NCBI RefSeq assembly: GCF_003075035.1
Contig: NZ_QCZE01000001.1
Coordinates: 816,187 to 880,186, forward strand
Source of the DNA: Zobellella maritima
GTDB lineage: Bacteria; Pseudomonadota; Gammaproteobacteria; Enterobacterales; Aeromonadaceae
DNA length: 64,000 nucleotides
Reading direction: 5' to 3'
The position numbers were made by a program, and so were the translations under genes. Of this stretch, positions 26,788 through 35,159 are shown piece after piece. Each line of letters begins with the position of its first letter. Within the stretch, counting starts at the first letter, position 1. The notes under the pieces were generated by a model, which saw nothing but the letters and a program-made list of their open reading frames with translations, did no database searches and had not been told where the DNA came from.

Positions 26788-27747
26788 TTAAGGATTCTTG
26801 CTGCGCTGGTACGCCAGTACCGCCGCCGCCAGATCTTCAATGGAAGCGCCGACAGATTTGAACAGGGTGATAGCTTGTTCGGGTTCGGCAAGTTCGGCAC
26901 GGCCCCGGTGGGTGCCTCGGCACAGCTCGGGCAGCTCGGCCAGCACATCGCTTTTATCGATTACGCCCTGCTGCAGGGGAATGAGCAGCTCTCCGGTTTC
27001 GCTCAGGGCGCCGGCCCGGGTATCGACAAAAATATGGCTGCGACGCAGTGCCTCATCATCCGCTTCGCGCATGAAGGGGGTAAAACTGCCGACCAGATCG
27101 AGGTGGCATCCCGGGCTCAGCCATTCCCCCTTGAGGATGGGGGTTTCGGCCATGGTGGCACAGCTGATGATATCCATCCGGGCGGCGATCTCGGGCAAGT
27201 CCTGCTCGCCGGCAACCTGGATGTCGATGTTCAGCTCTCGGCATTCCGTCACCAGTTTGGCCGCCGCGGCCGGATTTCGTGCCCAGACCCACACCTGAGT
27301 GATGGGGCGGACGGCCATATGAGCCTGGATCAGACGCCGAGCCATGCGGCCGGCGCCCATGACCAACAGCTTGCCTGCATGTGGCCTGGCCAGGTAACGG
27401 GCCGCCAGGGCGGATGCAGCGGCGGTGCGGCGGGCGGTCAGCTCGTTGCCTTCCAGTTGGGCCAGGGGCTGGCCGGTTTTGCCACAGTTAAGCAGGTAAT
27501 GGCTGTTCAGGCCCGGCAGATTGAAGCGGCTGTTGCCGGGGAAGACGTTGACCTGCTTGATCCCCAGGTACTCGTTTTCGATCCAGGCGGGCATCAGCAA
27601 CAGTGTCGCCTGCGGCGCTCCGGGTACATTGATGAAATGGTGATGGCGTACCGGAGAATGGACTTCCTTGGTGAACATGGTGGCCAGCTGTTCGATAAGG
27701 GCGTTCCAGGGCAGGGCGTCGATCACTTGCTGCGCGTTCAGTTGCAT
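26788..27747 (-). CDS. Ornithine cyclodeaminase/mu-crystallin family, probable pyrroline-2-carboxylate reductase
   Basis: A 319-residue Rossmann-fold protein of the ornithine cyclodeaminase/mu-crystallin family. The nucleotide-binding loop is VMGAGRMARRLIQAH, and the N-terminal half has the LLLMPAW and GIKQVNVFPGN segments that line the active site (Lys in GIKQVNVFP). Members act as cyclodeaminases or as reductases of pyrroline-2-carboxylate and similar imines. Given the adjacent Cys/Thr dehydratase, the reductase role (LhpI-like), producing L-proline, is most likely. It precedes the dehydratase by 136 bp on the same strand. Its GC-rich codon use contrasts with the dehydratase. An AraC regulator is divergent. 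Confidence 0.88.
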   Translation of the reverse strand: MQLNAQQVIDALPWNALIEQLATMFTKEVHSPVRHHHFINVPGAPQATLLLMPAWIENEYLGIKQVNVFPGNSRFNLPGLNSHYLLNCGKTGQPLAQLEGNELTARRTAAASALAARYLARPHAGKLLVMGAGRMARRLIQAHMAVRPITQVWVWARNPAAAAKLVTECRELNIDIQVAGEQDLPEIAARMDIISCATMAETPILKGEWLSPGCHLDLVGSFTPFMREADDEALRRSHIFVDTRAGALSETGELLIPLQQGVIDKSDVLAELPELCRGTHRGRAELAEPEQAITLFKSVGASIEDLAAAVLAYQRSKNP

Positions 27748-27953
27748 GGCTTACCTCGGCTTTAGGGATATAGTGTCATGCTAGCCAGAGACGTTGGTAA
27801 AGAATTGGCAGAGGCTATCAAGTACTTGTTTCAGACTACCAAGATCAGCCTTTGTTACCCGCAGCTGTCGAATAGGTGAAGCTTAGATTCACATGGGATT
27901 CACCCAGGGTTAGTATGCTGCGGATAGTGATACCGGATGAAGAGGATGCGTCC

Positions 27954-28739
27954 ATGATTGTTACCCAGGCTCGGAAAAATGTGATTGCAACCCACGCGGG
28001 GGAGCATCTTCATAGCTATCCGCAAATACTGATAGGCGTGGCCGGGGAGACCCGCTGCGAGTTCGAAAACAGTGCAGCCCGGGTGGCGCGCGGCAGTGTA
28101 TTGATGGTGCCTCATTCGGCCAAGCACAGCTATGCCGGGCAGGGAGAAGACAGCGAACTGCTGGTCCTGGATCTGAATCTGGCGGATGAGCTGGTTCGGT
28201 CGCTGGAAACGGAATGCAGCCTGTCGTTCCATGAGACCCTGTTCAGCTCTCCCCAGTCGGTGGAGTTGGCCGGTGAAATTCAGCCCTTGCTGGACTTTGC
28301 CGGCCATCAGTTGGCACAGGGGAACACCGGCTTGTACCGGGTTGTGAATCAGCAGCTGGTGACCCTGTTCCTGACCCTGATCAGCCAGCATTATGCCGGC
28401 AGCAGTCGGGAGCCTTTACCGCCATCGCTGCGTCTCGATGTGCTGGATCAGCTAATCGACAATTCGCTGGATGAACCGCCCGCCAACCAGGTGCTGGCGG
28501 ATGCCCTGCACATCAGTGAAAGTCACCTCTACTATTTGTGTCGCAAGCAATTTGGTCTGACGCCGCAGCAATACGCCAGTGCCCGGCGTCTCAACCGGGC
28601 CCGCACCTGCCTGCAGCAGACGCGGATGAGTGTAACCCAGGTGGCCCTGGAACACGGTTTTTCCGATACTGCCGCCTTTTCACGGGCCTATAAGCGGTTT
28701 TTTGGTCGCTCCCCGCGCCAGGATAGGGACGGAAACTGA
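27954..28739 (+). CDS. AraC-family regulator, probably of the hydroxyproline module
   Basis: A 261-residue AraC/XylS protein with an N-terminal cupin (THAGEHLHSYPQILIG..GETRCEF) and a C-terminal double helix-turn-helix (QVLADALHISESHLYYLCRKQFGL ... VTQVALEHGFSDTAAFSRAYKRFFG, then SPRQ). The frame is open back to 27876 and other ATGs lie at 27915; I prefer 27954 because AGAGGA is 7 nt upstream and the cupin begins there. Divergent from the pyrroline reductase gene, 206 bp away, so it probably controls that operon, most likely in response to a hydroxyproline or intermediate. Its 3' end overlaps the opposite-strand GGDEF-EAL gene by about 50 bp. Confidence 0.9.
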   Translation: MIVTQARKNVIATHAGEHLHSYPQILIGVAGETRCEFENSAARVARGSVLMVPHSAKHSYAGQGEDSELLVLDLNLADELVRSLETECSLSFHETLFSSPQSVELAGEIQPLLDFAGHQLAQGNTGLYRVVNQQLVTLFLTLISQHYAGSSREPLPPSLRLDVLDQLIDNSLDEPPANQVLADALHISESHLYYLCRKQFGLTPQQYASARRLNRARTCLQQTRMSVTQVALEHGFSDTAAFSRAYKRFFGRSPRQDRDGN

Positions 28740-30517
28740 ATGGGAAGCCGGGTTAATGCTGAACCAGTGCCGTCCTGCTGTGTTGTCAGGCTGGCCTCCA
28801 GGTAGCGGGCGAAGTCATCGGCCAACAGGGGCCGGCTGAAGTAGTAGCCTTGCAGCAGGTCGCACTGTTGCGTCTTGAGAAAATCGAGCTGCCCGCTGGT
28901 TTCAACCCCTTCGGCAACCACCTGCAGCCCCAGCTGGTGCGCCATGGAGATGGTGGCATTGACCAAGTCACGGTCGCTTTGCTTCATTTCCACTTCGTTG
29001 ATAAAGCTGCGGTCGATTTTAAGGATGTCAAATGGATAAAGGCGCAGGTAGCTAAGCGATGAATACCCGGTCCCGAAGTCATCCATGGCAATGCCTATCC
29101 CCTGGTTGTGTATCGCATCCAAGGTATCAGCTATATACCAGTAGCCGTTCATCAGCACACCCTCGGTTACCTCCAGGACGAGCGCCTGGCCTGGGAGGCC
29201 TGCCTGCTGTAAAGCCCGGGAGATGAAGTCCGGTAGGTGGTTTTCCCGGAATTGCAGGGGAGAAATATTGATAGAAACCTTGAAGTTGTCGTTATATTGC
29301 GCGCGCCAGGCCGCGGTGTTGGTGATTGCCGTTGTGATCACATACCTGCCAATGGGAATAATGAGTCCTGTTTGTTCAGCAACAGGAATAAACTCATCGG
29401 GCGAAACGTCTCCCAGTATGGGGTTGTGCCAGCGTAACAGGGCTTCCGCACCTATTACCCGCTGATTCTCAATATCGACAATTGGTTGATAACGCAATGA
29501 AAATTCATTTCTTTCAAGTGCACATTGTATCTGTTCTTCCAGAGCCAGGCGACGAGACAGGCTCTTGCTCATATGTTCGGTGAAGAAGCAGTAGCAATTC
29601 CCCCCGGCTTTCTTGGCACCATACATGGCTGTATCGGCGTGCTTTATCAGCTGCTGGGGCTGGTCTCCATCTCGCGGGTTAAGGGCAATGCCGATGCTGA
29701 CGGTGAGATAATAGTCATGCTCGGCGAGTATAAAAGGAAGGCGGAATTGCTCAAGTAGGGAATCGGCGAAAACTTTAGCTTCATTTTCGTCATTACGGCC
29801 AGGTAAAACAATAATGAATTCATCTCCACCCAGACGTCCCAGCATGTTTCCTTCAGGCATTACTTTGGCTAATCGCTGCGCAGCCTGAAGTAATAAGTGG
29901 TCGCCCATATCATGTCCCAGGTGATCGTTGACCTTCTTGAAGTCGTCCAGATCCAACAACATGACGATACTGGCGGCTGGACCTGAATGACTGCGCTGGT
30001 GGTTGAAAAACTGATGAATGCCATAGCGATTTGGCAGGCTGGTCAGCAAATCATGTGTAGCCTGAAAATTGAGCCGTTCTTCGAACCTGATACGCTCGGC
30101 AATCTCATCCTTTAGCTTGCGGTTGGCCGCTTGCAGATCCAGGGTGCGTGCTTTGACGCGTTGCTCCAGCTCGGTATTCAGTATATCGAGGTCGGCGCGG
30201 GCATTCTCCAGCTCTATGATGTCGGGGATCCAACGCCAGAATCCCAGCGTGAGCAACAGCAATCCCAGGAGGGTGCCAACCATTTTTTCAAGAAAGGCCT
30301 GATATTCGGTATCACCGATCACGATCAGGTAATTGAGTTCGGGAAAGTTGTCGGTAATATCGATGAGCAAGCTGAAAAAAAGCAGTCCGAAACCAGCGAT
30401 CACGAAGCGGGTGCCCGTCTGTCTTTTTATCCTGGGGTGTCGAAGCCCGCGCACAACTGTGTAAAAAATAACCGCCGAGAAAGAGATTCCTACTGCTTCT
30501 AAATATACATCTACCAT
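28688..30517 (-). CDS. Membrane GGDEF-EAL protein (cyclic-di-GMP turnover)
   Basis: A 609-residue signalling protein. Residues 1-100 hold three hydrophobic helices, followed by a coiled coil (ENARADLDILNTELEQRVKART), a GGDEF domain (RLGGDEFIIVLPG) and an EAL domain (GAEALLRWHNP, NISPLQF, EVTEGVLM, DDFGTGYSSLSYL, KIDRSF, VVAEGVET, QGYYFSRPL). The GGDEF motif is intact, but the RxxD inhibitory site five residues upstream is absent (PEGN). All catalytic EAL residues are present, so phosphodiesterase activity is likely and the cyclase may be active or serve as a GTP sensor. It overlaps the AraC gene tail to tail. No neighbour explains its signal. Confidence 0.95.
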   Translation of the reverse strand: MVDVYLEAVGISFSAVIFYTVVRGLRHPRIKRQTGTRFVIAGFGLLFFSLLIDITDNFPELNYLIVIGDTEYQAFLEKMVGTLLGLLLLTLGFWRWIPDIIELENARADLDILNTELEQRVKARTLDLQAANRKLKDEIAERIRFEERLNFQATHDLLTSLPNRYGIHQFFNHQRSHSGPAASIVMLLDLDDFKKVNDHLGHDMGDHLLLQAAQRLAKVMPEGNMLGRLGGDEFIIVLPGRNDENEAKVFADSLLEQFRLPFILAEHDYYLTVSIGIALNPRDGDQPQQLIKHADTAMYGAKKAGGNCYCFFTEHMSKSLSRRLALEEQIQCALERNEFSLRYQPIVDIENQRVIGAEALLRWHNPILGDVSPDEFIPVAEQTGLIIPIGRYVITTAITNTAAWRAQYNDNFKVSINISPLQFRENHLPDFISRALQQAGLPGQALVLEVTEGVLMNGYWYIADTLDAIHNQGIGIAMDDFGTGYSSLSYLRLYPFDILKIDRSFINEVEMKQSDRDLVNATISMAHQLGLQVVAEGVETSGQLDFLKTQQCDLLQGYYFSRPLLADDFARYLEASLTTQQDGTGSALTRLPIQFPSLSWRGERPKNRL

Positions 30518-31066
30518 GCAAGAGATCTCTTTTTATATTTATCGTGCAGGCTGTCCCTGAAAGCCTGCCTATATACTTGTTCTAAGTTAGATGAAAAGAA
30601 AAACTTTTTCATCATGGTGTTCAATAATTCTCTGATACAAATACCACTATCTTTCGAGACAGAAGTCAGGATGCGAGAGCCGAAACACCACGGCAGGGCC
30701 GTAGAGGTGCCTGCCGTTCTGCATTTCCGACCTCCCTGGCCGGCAGTGGCGTGCCCTGTTAATATCCGTTCGCTGCCAAGCAGGCCCTTCCAGACTGGTG
30801 GGCTCATGCCGGTAGTCATGCAGCTTCGGAATGGTGCAACCCAGTCGGTGAAGCTCGTCCACCATGCGGGAATAGACATGCCATGGCGGCTGTCAGCATC
30901 GCGAACGGTGTGGCAATGAGTCCAGGTACAGCCTGCCAAAAACCGGGATGTCGATAAAAATGAGGGATGTGTGTAATAAGTAAGGAGCTTATCGCGTCTT
31001 ATTATCTAGCAAGGGTCGTTTACCCTGCGCCTTTCATGGACAGTTATTATCTAAAGGAGCATGATC
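30518..31066. other. 549-bp gap with no supportable gene
   Basis: On the minus strand short frames occur (for example one containing MVDELHRLGCTIPKLHDYRHEP), whose composition is near coding, but no frame has a full domain, a start with ribosome-binding site and an end. It may hold a decayed gene. The last 60 bp contain the leader and AAAGGAG of the cytochrome gene. Confidence 0.5.
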
Positions 31067-32062
31067 ATGCGTCGATGTCATTCCCAGCCCTCGGCTTACT
31101 TCCGTATTACTCCCGTTGCCGCCCTGGTGTCGGCCTCTCTGCTGACCCTGGCGCTGTCGGGCCCGGTGCAGGCCGTCGAATCGGGGGGGACAGGTATTCA
31201 GCTGATTGCCATGAGCAAGAAGCCCTGCGCCGCCAATCCTTGCGCTGCCAACCCCTGTGCGGCCAAGAATCCCTGTGCGGTGAAAAGCCCGTGCGCCGCC
31301 AATCCCTGTGCCACCCAGAATCCCTGTGCAGTGAAGAGCCCGTGCGCCGCCAATCCCTGTGCCACCCAGAATCCCTGCGCGGTGAAGAGCCCCTGTGCCG
31401 CCAAACCGGCGGCAGTAAACCCCTGCGCCGCCAAGGCCGTACAACGCCCGGCCAACTATCAGCCTTATCAGGGAGACAAGGCGGAATTGGTGGCCCTGGG
31501 TAAGGCGCTGTTCAATGACACCAGCCTGAGCAGCAATGGCCTGTCTTGCGCCAGTTGTCATCAGGACCAGCAGATGTACCAGGCCGGCTTTGCCATGGCC
31601 TACCCCCATCCGGTGGCGATGGCCCAAGGGCAGTTTGGCCTGAGTCAGGTGCACCTGGATGAGATGATCCAGATCTGCATGGTCGCTCCCATGGCATCGC
31701 AACCCCTGGCTTGGGACTCGAAAGAGCTGGCCGCCCTGGTGGCCTATGTAGAGACAGAGCAGGCTACCTTTAACCCCTGTGCGGCCAAGAATCCGTGCGC
31801 GGCCAACCCCTGTGCGGCCAAGAATCCGTGCGCGGCCAACCCTTGTGCGGTCAAGAATCCGTGCGCGGCCAACCCTTGTGCGGCCAAGAATCCGTGCGCG
31901 GCCAACCCTTGTGCGGCCAAGAATCCGTGCGCGGCCAACCCCTGTGCGGTCAAGAATCCTTGTGCAGCCAACCCCTGTGCAGTCAAGAGTCCTTGTGCAG
32001 CCAACCCCTGTGCGGCCAAGAATCCTTGTGCAGCCAATCCCTGTGCCGCCAAGTCTCAGTGA
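31067..32062 (+). CDS. Periplasmic c-type cytochrome with two NPCA-repeat Cys-rich blocks
   Basis: A 331-residue exported protein of no family I can name. The signal peptide is RITPVAALVSASLLTLALS followed by GPVQA. Block A (residues about 52-125) holds 12 PCA units (NPCAAK, NPCAVK, SPCAA, NPCATQ). The middle has a single haem module: ALGKALFNDTSLSSNGLS with CASCH at 161-165 and a candidate axial Met209 in CMVAPM. Block B (236-329) holds 17 more units, mostly alternating NPCAAK and NPCAA, an 11-residue period. That gives 29 repeat Cys, one every 5-6 residues. The ATG at 31067 is favoured over 31061 because AGGAG is 7 nt away. Likely a periplasmic redox protein whose thiol tails bind metal, metalloid or form disulfides; that role is inference. 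Confidence 0.9.
   Translation: MRRCHSQPSAYFRITPVAALVSASLLTLALSGPVQAVESGGTGIQLIAMSKKPCAANPCAANPCAAKNPCAVKSPCAANPCATQNPCAVKSPCAANPCATQNPCAVKSPCAAKPAAVNPCAAKAVQRPANYQPYQGDKAELVALGKALFNDTSLSSNGLSCASCHQDQQMYQAGFAMAYPHPVAMAQGQFGLSQVHLDEMIQICMVAPMASQPLAWDSKELAALVAYVETEQATFNPCAAKNPCAANPCAAKNPCAANPCAVKNPCAANPCAAKNPCAANPCAAKNPCAANPCAVKNPCAANPCAVKSPCAANPCAAKNPCAANPCAAKSQ
31772..32059 (+). repeat. 33-bp tandem repeat coding for NPCAAKNPCAA
   Basis: About 8.5 units of 33 bp (AATCCGTGCGCGGCC then AACCCCTGTGCGGCCAAG). Identity between units is very high at the nucleotide level, showing recent unequal exchange or slippage rather than old protein-level conservation. A shorter and more diverged array of the same kind is at 31220-31436. 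Confidence 0.93.
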
Positions 32063-32199
32063 GGGGAACAAGACAGCCTGCAGACAGATAGGGGAGTTTG
32101 GCAGGCAATCAGCCGGCGATGCATGGCCGTCAGGCCCCGCCGGCGGGACAATGTGTTTGAACCGCCTGGTATTGGAAGATGACGTTTTCAAGGATGCCT

Positions 32200-32940
32200 A
32201 TGACAGCAGATATACACCAGCCCTTGCCTGAACTGGTGCCGCCGGTGGCGGCCAGCCTGCTTCCCGGGGATATTCGCCGGATGCGTGAGGCCGGCGCCCG
32301 GATCCGGGAATGCTACCGGGTACTGAGCAGGGGCGGAGTCAATATCGTCGGTGAGGTACTCAAGGGGCAGGGGACCTTCTATGAAATGACTCACTATCCC
32401 CTGGACGATGTATTCGATAAAGACAACCACAGTCAGTATTACTACCATGCCCATCGCGGCGGTGGGCTGGAGCATGGCCACTTCCATACCTTCCTGCGCG
32501 CGCCGGGTATTCCTGAGCAGCTGAAGATGCTGGACTATTCCGGAGCGAGTGAGCCCTGGCCCAGCGGGGATCAGGCGATTGCCCATCTGGTGGCCATTTC
32601 CATGGACGGCTGGGGTTATCCTGTCGGCCTGTTCGCCTGCAATCGCTGGGTGACCGGTGAGAGCTGGTATCCGGCCGAGGCGGTGATTTCCCTGCTGGAC
32701 AGCTTCGTGATCGATCATGCCAGTCCGTCCTGGCCGGTGAATATCTGGTTGAGCAATATGCTGGTGCTGTTTCGACCCCATATCGAGGCGTTGCTGCGGC
32801 ACCGGGATGCGGTTATCAGCCACTGGCTGGCAGTTAACCCCGGGCGGGACGTGTTCGAAGACCGGCAATTGGAGATCACCGGCCAACTGGCGATTTCGGT
32901 GGATGACTGGCTGGCCGAGCTGGAGCAGGCCTCGGCCTGA
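32200..32940 (+). CDS. Uncharacterised His-rich protein downstream of the NPCA cytochrome
   Basis: A 246-residue soluble protein with no signal peptide or membrane helix. Its notable segment, residues about 70-105, is DDVFDKDNHSQYYYHAHR followed by EHGHFHTFLR: six His in a short region that looks like a metal or cofactor site. Proteins with this SQYYYHAHR...GHFHTF pattern occur as an uncharacterised (DUF) family in proteobacteria; I do not know a function. ATG 32200 is chosen because AAGGA is 6 nt upstream; the frame is open to 32179. It follows the cytochrome gene by 137 bp on the same strand and may be cotranscribed. Confidence 0.75.
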   Translation: MTADIHQPLPELVPPVAASLLPGDIRRMREAGARIRECYRVLSRGGVNIVGEVLKGQGTFYEMTHYPLDDVFDKDNHSQYYYHAHRGGGLEHGHFHTFLRAPGIPEQLKMLDYSGASEPWPSGDQAIAHLVAISMDGWGYPVGLFACNRWVTGESWYPAEAVISLLDSFVIDHASPSWPVNIWLSNMLVLFRPHIEALLRHRDAVISHWLAVNPGRDVFEDRQLEITGQLAISVDDWLAELEQASA

Positions 32941-32958
32941 TTGCCTGCTCTGTCACAA

Positions 32959-33022
32959 GAGCAGCGACCTCTCGCGATAAATCGCAGCCCTGCTTTGTCG
33001 GCCCGAGGTTGGGCCTCCTACA
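32959..33022. repeat. REP-like inverted pair
   Basis: AGCAGCGACCTCTCGCGATAA and, 18 bp on, GGCCCGAGGTTGGGCCTCCTACAT. This is the same GACCTCGC.GCGAT and CTCCTACA pattern found in other gaps. Confidence 0.55.
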
Positions 33023-33170
33023 TAATGGGTCGATTCAGTGCCGGCCCCTGTGCCCCGGGCGCATTCCCAGGCCTGGCTGGCCCAGGCGAACTGGTAAGGG
33101 AAGGTGTGCCCGAGATCCTGCGGCCCCACCATCATGGGGAGGCGGAGTATCGGCAATGAAGGCACTGGCT

Positions 33171-33735
33171 TCAGCCGCCGGTCGTCGTTTTTGCCGATGC
33201 GCGCTGTCCGACGCGGGCCAGGTAGGCACTTAGCCGGGGGGGAGGGTGCGAGATCCACACCCAGCTTTGGACACCAGCCGAGTACGATCTAGAGATAGGC
33301 ATCGACCAGCTGCAGGTCCAGATAGACGGCTCGCTGGCCAAGCTTTTCGAGCCGCGCCGGTTTTGCGATCTCCGCCAGCCTGGGGTTGAACAGCAGGCCC
33401 AGTGTCTTGTGTACCTCCGAGTCGATAAATCCCAGCCATTCCAGGAGCCGGTAACGGGCGAGGGCGCCGTTGGCCGGAGCCAGGCCGATTTCCGGTTTTT
33501 GAGCGGCGATATATTGCAGTATCGCCACGTTTTCGGTCAGCACTTTGCCGTTGTCCAGTTCGAGGCCGGGCACATAGCCTTTGGGGTTGATATCGTTCAG
33601 GTGTCGGCCATCGGGCAGGCGTCGATCACCCCCCAAATTTACCTTGATCAGGGTGAAGTCCAGCCCGGCTTCGAGCAGACAGATATGGGCGGCGGACGAG
33701 CAGGAACATTTCCATACCGCAAGCACAGGATACGA
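33171..33735 (-). pseudogene. Decayed glutathione S-transferase gene
   Basis: The middle reads as a GST: SAAHICLLEAGLDFTLIKVNL, GYVPGLELDNGKVLTENVAILQYIA, RYRLLEWLGFIDSEVHK. At the N-terminus the first strand is out of frame (the usual MKLYY.PGACS is missing between an ATG near 33712 and SSAAH). The main frame ends at 33289 after LDLQLVDAYL, and the expected C-terminal helix, YLARVGQRAS, appears in another frame near 33215, so about 40 residues are lost. Several lesions make this a real pseudogene rather than a sequencing error. Confidence 0.8.
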
Positions 33736-33943
33736 AAAATATCGCGCCACTCCCGATGCCTGAGTGAGGGGGCGTCGGGATGAAAAATACCTGCTGGTTG
33801 TAAGAAAAGCGGGCCCGGTCGCGTCTATTTTTATAAAGCCGGCGTGCCGGTGAGCAGCCGGTTTATCTCGTTTAACTCGAGATCGACAAGCAGTGGCGCG
33901 GCTAACGCCGGCCCACACCATGATGATCTCGTAAGGATGCCCT

Positions 33944-34327
33944 ATGACATTGTTAAAGACACTCTTGTGCGCCGTCGCTCTGTTGGTTGGGGCCGAGGCG
34001 ATGGCGGCCGGCATTCAGCCTTTCTCCCAACAGGCTTTTGCCCGATTGCAGACCGACAAAGCGGCGGTGCTGGTTGAAGTGTATGCCGATTGGTGTGCCG
34101 TCTGCCAACGGCAGGAGGCGGTGCTGACGCCCATGCTGGCGGAACCGGAATTTGCCCATATCACCCTGCTCAAGCTGGATTTCGATCGGCAAAAGGAGGC
34201 ACTCCGCACCTTGGGTGTGAATCGTCAGAGTACGCTTATCCTGTTCGACGGCGGTGAGGAAATCGCCCGGGTGCTGGGCGATACCAGCCCGGAACGGCTG
34301 CGGGCCTTCCTCGGGCAGCTCAGGTAA
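33944..34327 (+). CDS. Periplasmic thioredoxin-like protein
   Basis: A 127-residue exported thioredoxin-fold protein. Signal peptide KTLLCAVALLVGAEAMA; then VEVYADWCAVCQRQEAVL with the active-site CAVC, and the cis-Pro position replaced by Ser-Thr (NRQSTLILFDGG; thioredoxins have a Pro here). It ends SPERLRAFLGQL. CcdA/DsbD-like thiol transporter gene follows after 9 bp, so the two form a DsbD-like split system: the membrane protein would pass electrons from the cytoplasm to this thioredoxin. Typical clients are apocytochrome c thiols; the Cys-rich cytochrome 2 kb upstream is a possible one. Confidence 0.87.
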   Translation: MTLLKTLLCAVALLVGAEAMAAGIQPFSQQAFARLQTDKAAVLVEVYADWCAVCQRQEAVLTPMLAEPEFAHITLLKLDFDRQKEALRTLGVNRQSTLILFDGGEEIARVLGDTSPERLRAFLGQLR

Positions 34328-34336
34328 GGGCTCGGC

Positions 34337-35065
34337 GTGGAGATCGGTATTACCTTGCTGTCTTTCAGCCTGCTGGCCGGCCTGCTCACCACTCTGTCGC
34401 CCTGTGTGCTGCCGCTCCTGCCGGTCGTGGCGGCCGCGGCCATGGCCAGACAACGGCTGGGGTTGTTTTCCCTGGCGTTTGGCCTGGCGCTGTCCTTTAC
34501 CTTGGTGGGGACGGGCTTCGCCTCCTTCGGCCTGGCGTTGGGACTGGAGGGACAGGGGCTGCGCCTGGGGGCGGGCCTGTTGATGCTGCTGGCGGCCTGC
34601 TGGCTGCTGAGTGGGCGGCTGCAGGCCAGGTTCAGTGCCCGTACAGCCCGACTCGGTGCCGGGGCGCAGGCCCTGCTCAGTGGCTTCCATCCGGATGGCA
34701 ATCGCGGCCAGTTGCTGGTGGGCGCGCTGCTTGGCGTGGCGTGGACGCCCTGTGTCGGCCCCACCCTGGGGGCGGCAATCGTCCTGGCGGGGCAGGGCGA
34801 TAGCCTGGGCGCCGTCAGCCTGGTGATGCTGGTGTTCAGCCTGGGTGCCGTGATCCCCCTTATCGGTATCGGCTTGCTGTCCCGTGCGCGGTTTACCAGG
34901 GGCCGGGAGCGTTTACTCAGCCTGGGGCGGGGGGGACGCCGGCTCATGGGAGCCAGCCTGCTGGTGGTGGCCCTGTTGGTGCTGACCGGCTTGGACAAGC
35001 GCCTGGAAAGTTGGCTGCTGTCGTTAAGCCCGGCCTGGCTTATCGAGCTGACTACCCGGTTTTAG
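34337..35065 (+). CDS. CcdA/DsbD-type membrane thiol-disulfide transporter
   Basis: A 242-residue polytopic protein with six or more helices. The two conserved Cys of the family are in LSPCVLPLLPVV (helix 1) and TPCVGPTLGAAIV (helix 4), which shuttle electrons across the membrane. It starts with GTG at 34337, 6 nt after TAAGGG, and is coupled to the thioredoxin-like gene. The last 30 residues are hydrophobic, ending LIELTTRF. It should provide reducing power for periplasmic thiols, needed for c-type cytochrome maturation. Confidence 0.93.
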   Translation: MEIGITLLSFSLLAGLLTTLSPCVLPLLPVVAAAAMARQRLGLFSLAFGLALSFTLVGTGFASFGLALGLEGQGLRLGAGLLMLLAACWLLSGRLQARFSARTARLGAGAQALLSGFHPDGNRGQLLVGALLGVAWTPCVGPTLGAAIVLAGQGDSLGAVSLVMLVFSLGAVIPLIGIGLLSRARFTRGRERLLSLGRGGRRLMGASLLVVALLVLTGLDKRLESWLLSLSPAWLIELTTRF

Positions 35066-35159
35066 GGAGGACGATACCGTGTATTAATGTCGCTGGCACT
35101 GTGCCGTTTCGAACAAGGCGCACCTCGTGATGACCGATTAAAACGACCAAGGAAAGACC

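Noticed and set aside
30511-30939. Minus-strand open frame of 142 codons (and a smaller one containing MVDELHRLGCTIPKLHDYRHEP) upstream of the cytochrome gene
   Set aside because: The residues look partly coding, but no frame has a domain I recognise, a start with a ribosome-binding site and a natural end; the two possible segments are in different frames. At most a degenerate gene; left as a gap.
31195-32231. Long opposite-strand and alternative-frame ORFs across the NPCA cytochrome gene (for example RILGRTGVG or AAQGFLAAQG repeats)
   Set aside because: These arise because the 33-bp repeat is open in several frames. Only the plus frame has a signal peptide, haem motif and ribosome-binding site.
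32953-33258. Minus-strand frame with PMMVGPQDLGHTFPYQFAWASQAWECARG
   Set aside because: The middle part reads like protein, but its ends overlap a REP-like pair and the GST remnant, and there is no start or ribosome-binding site. Not enough for a gene call.
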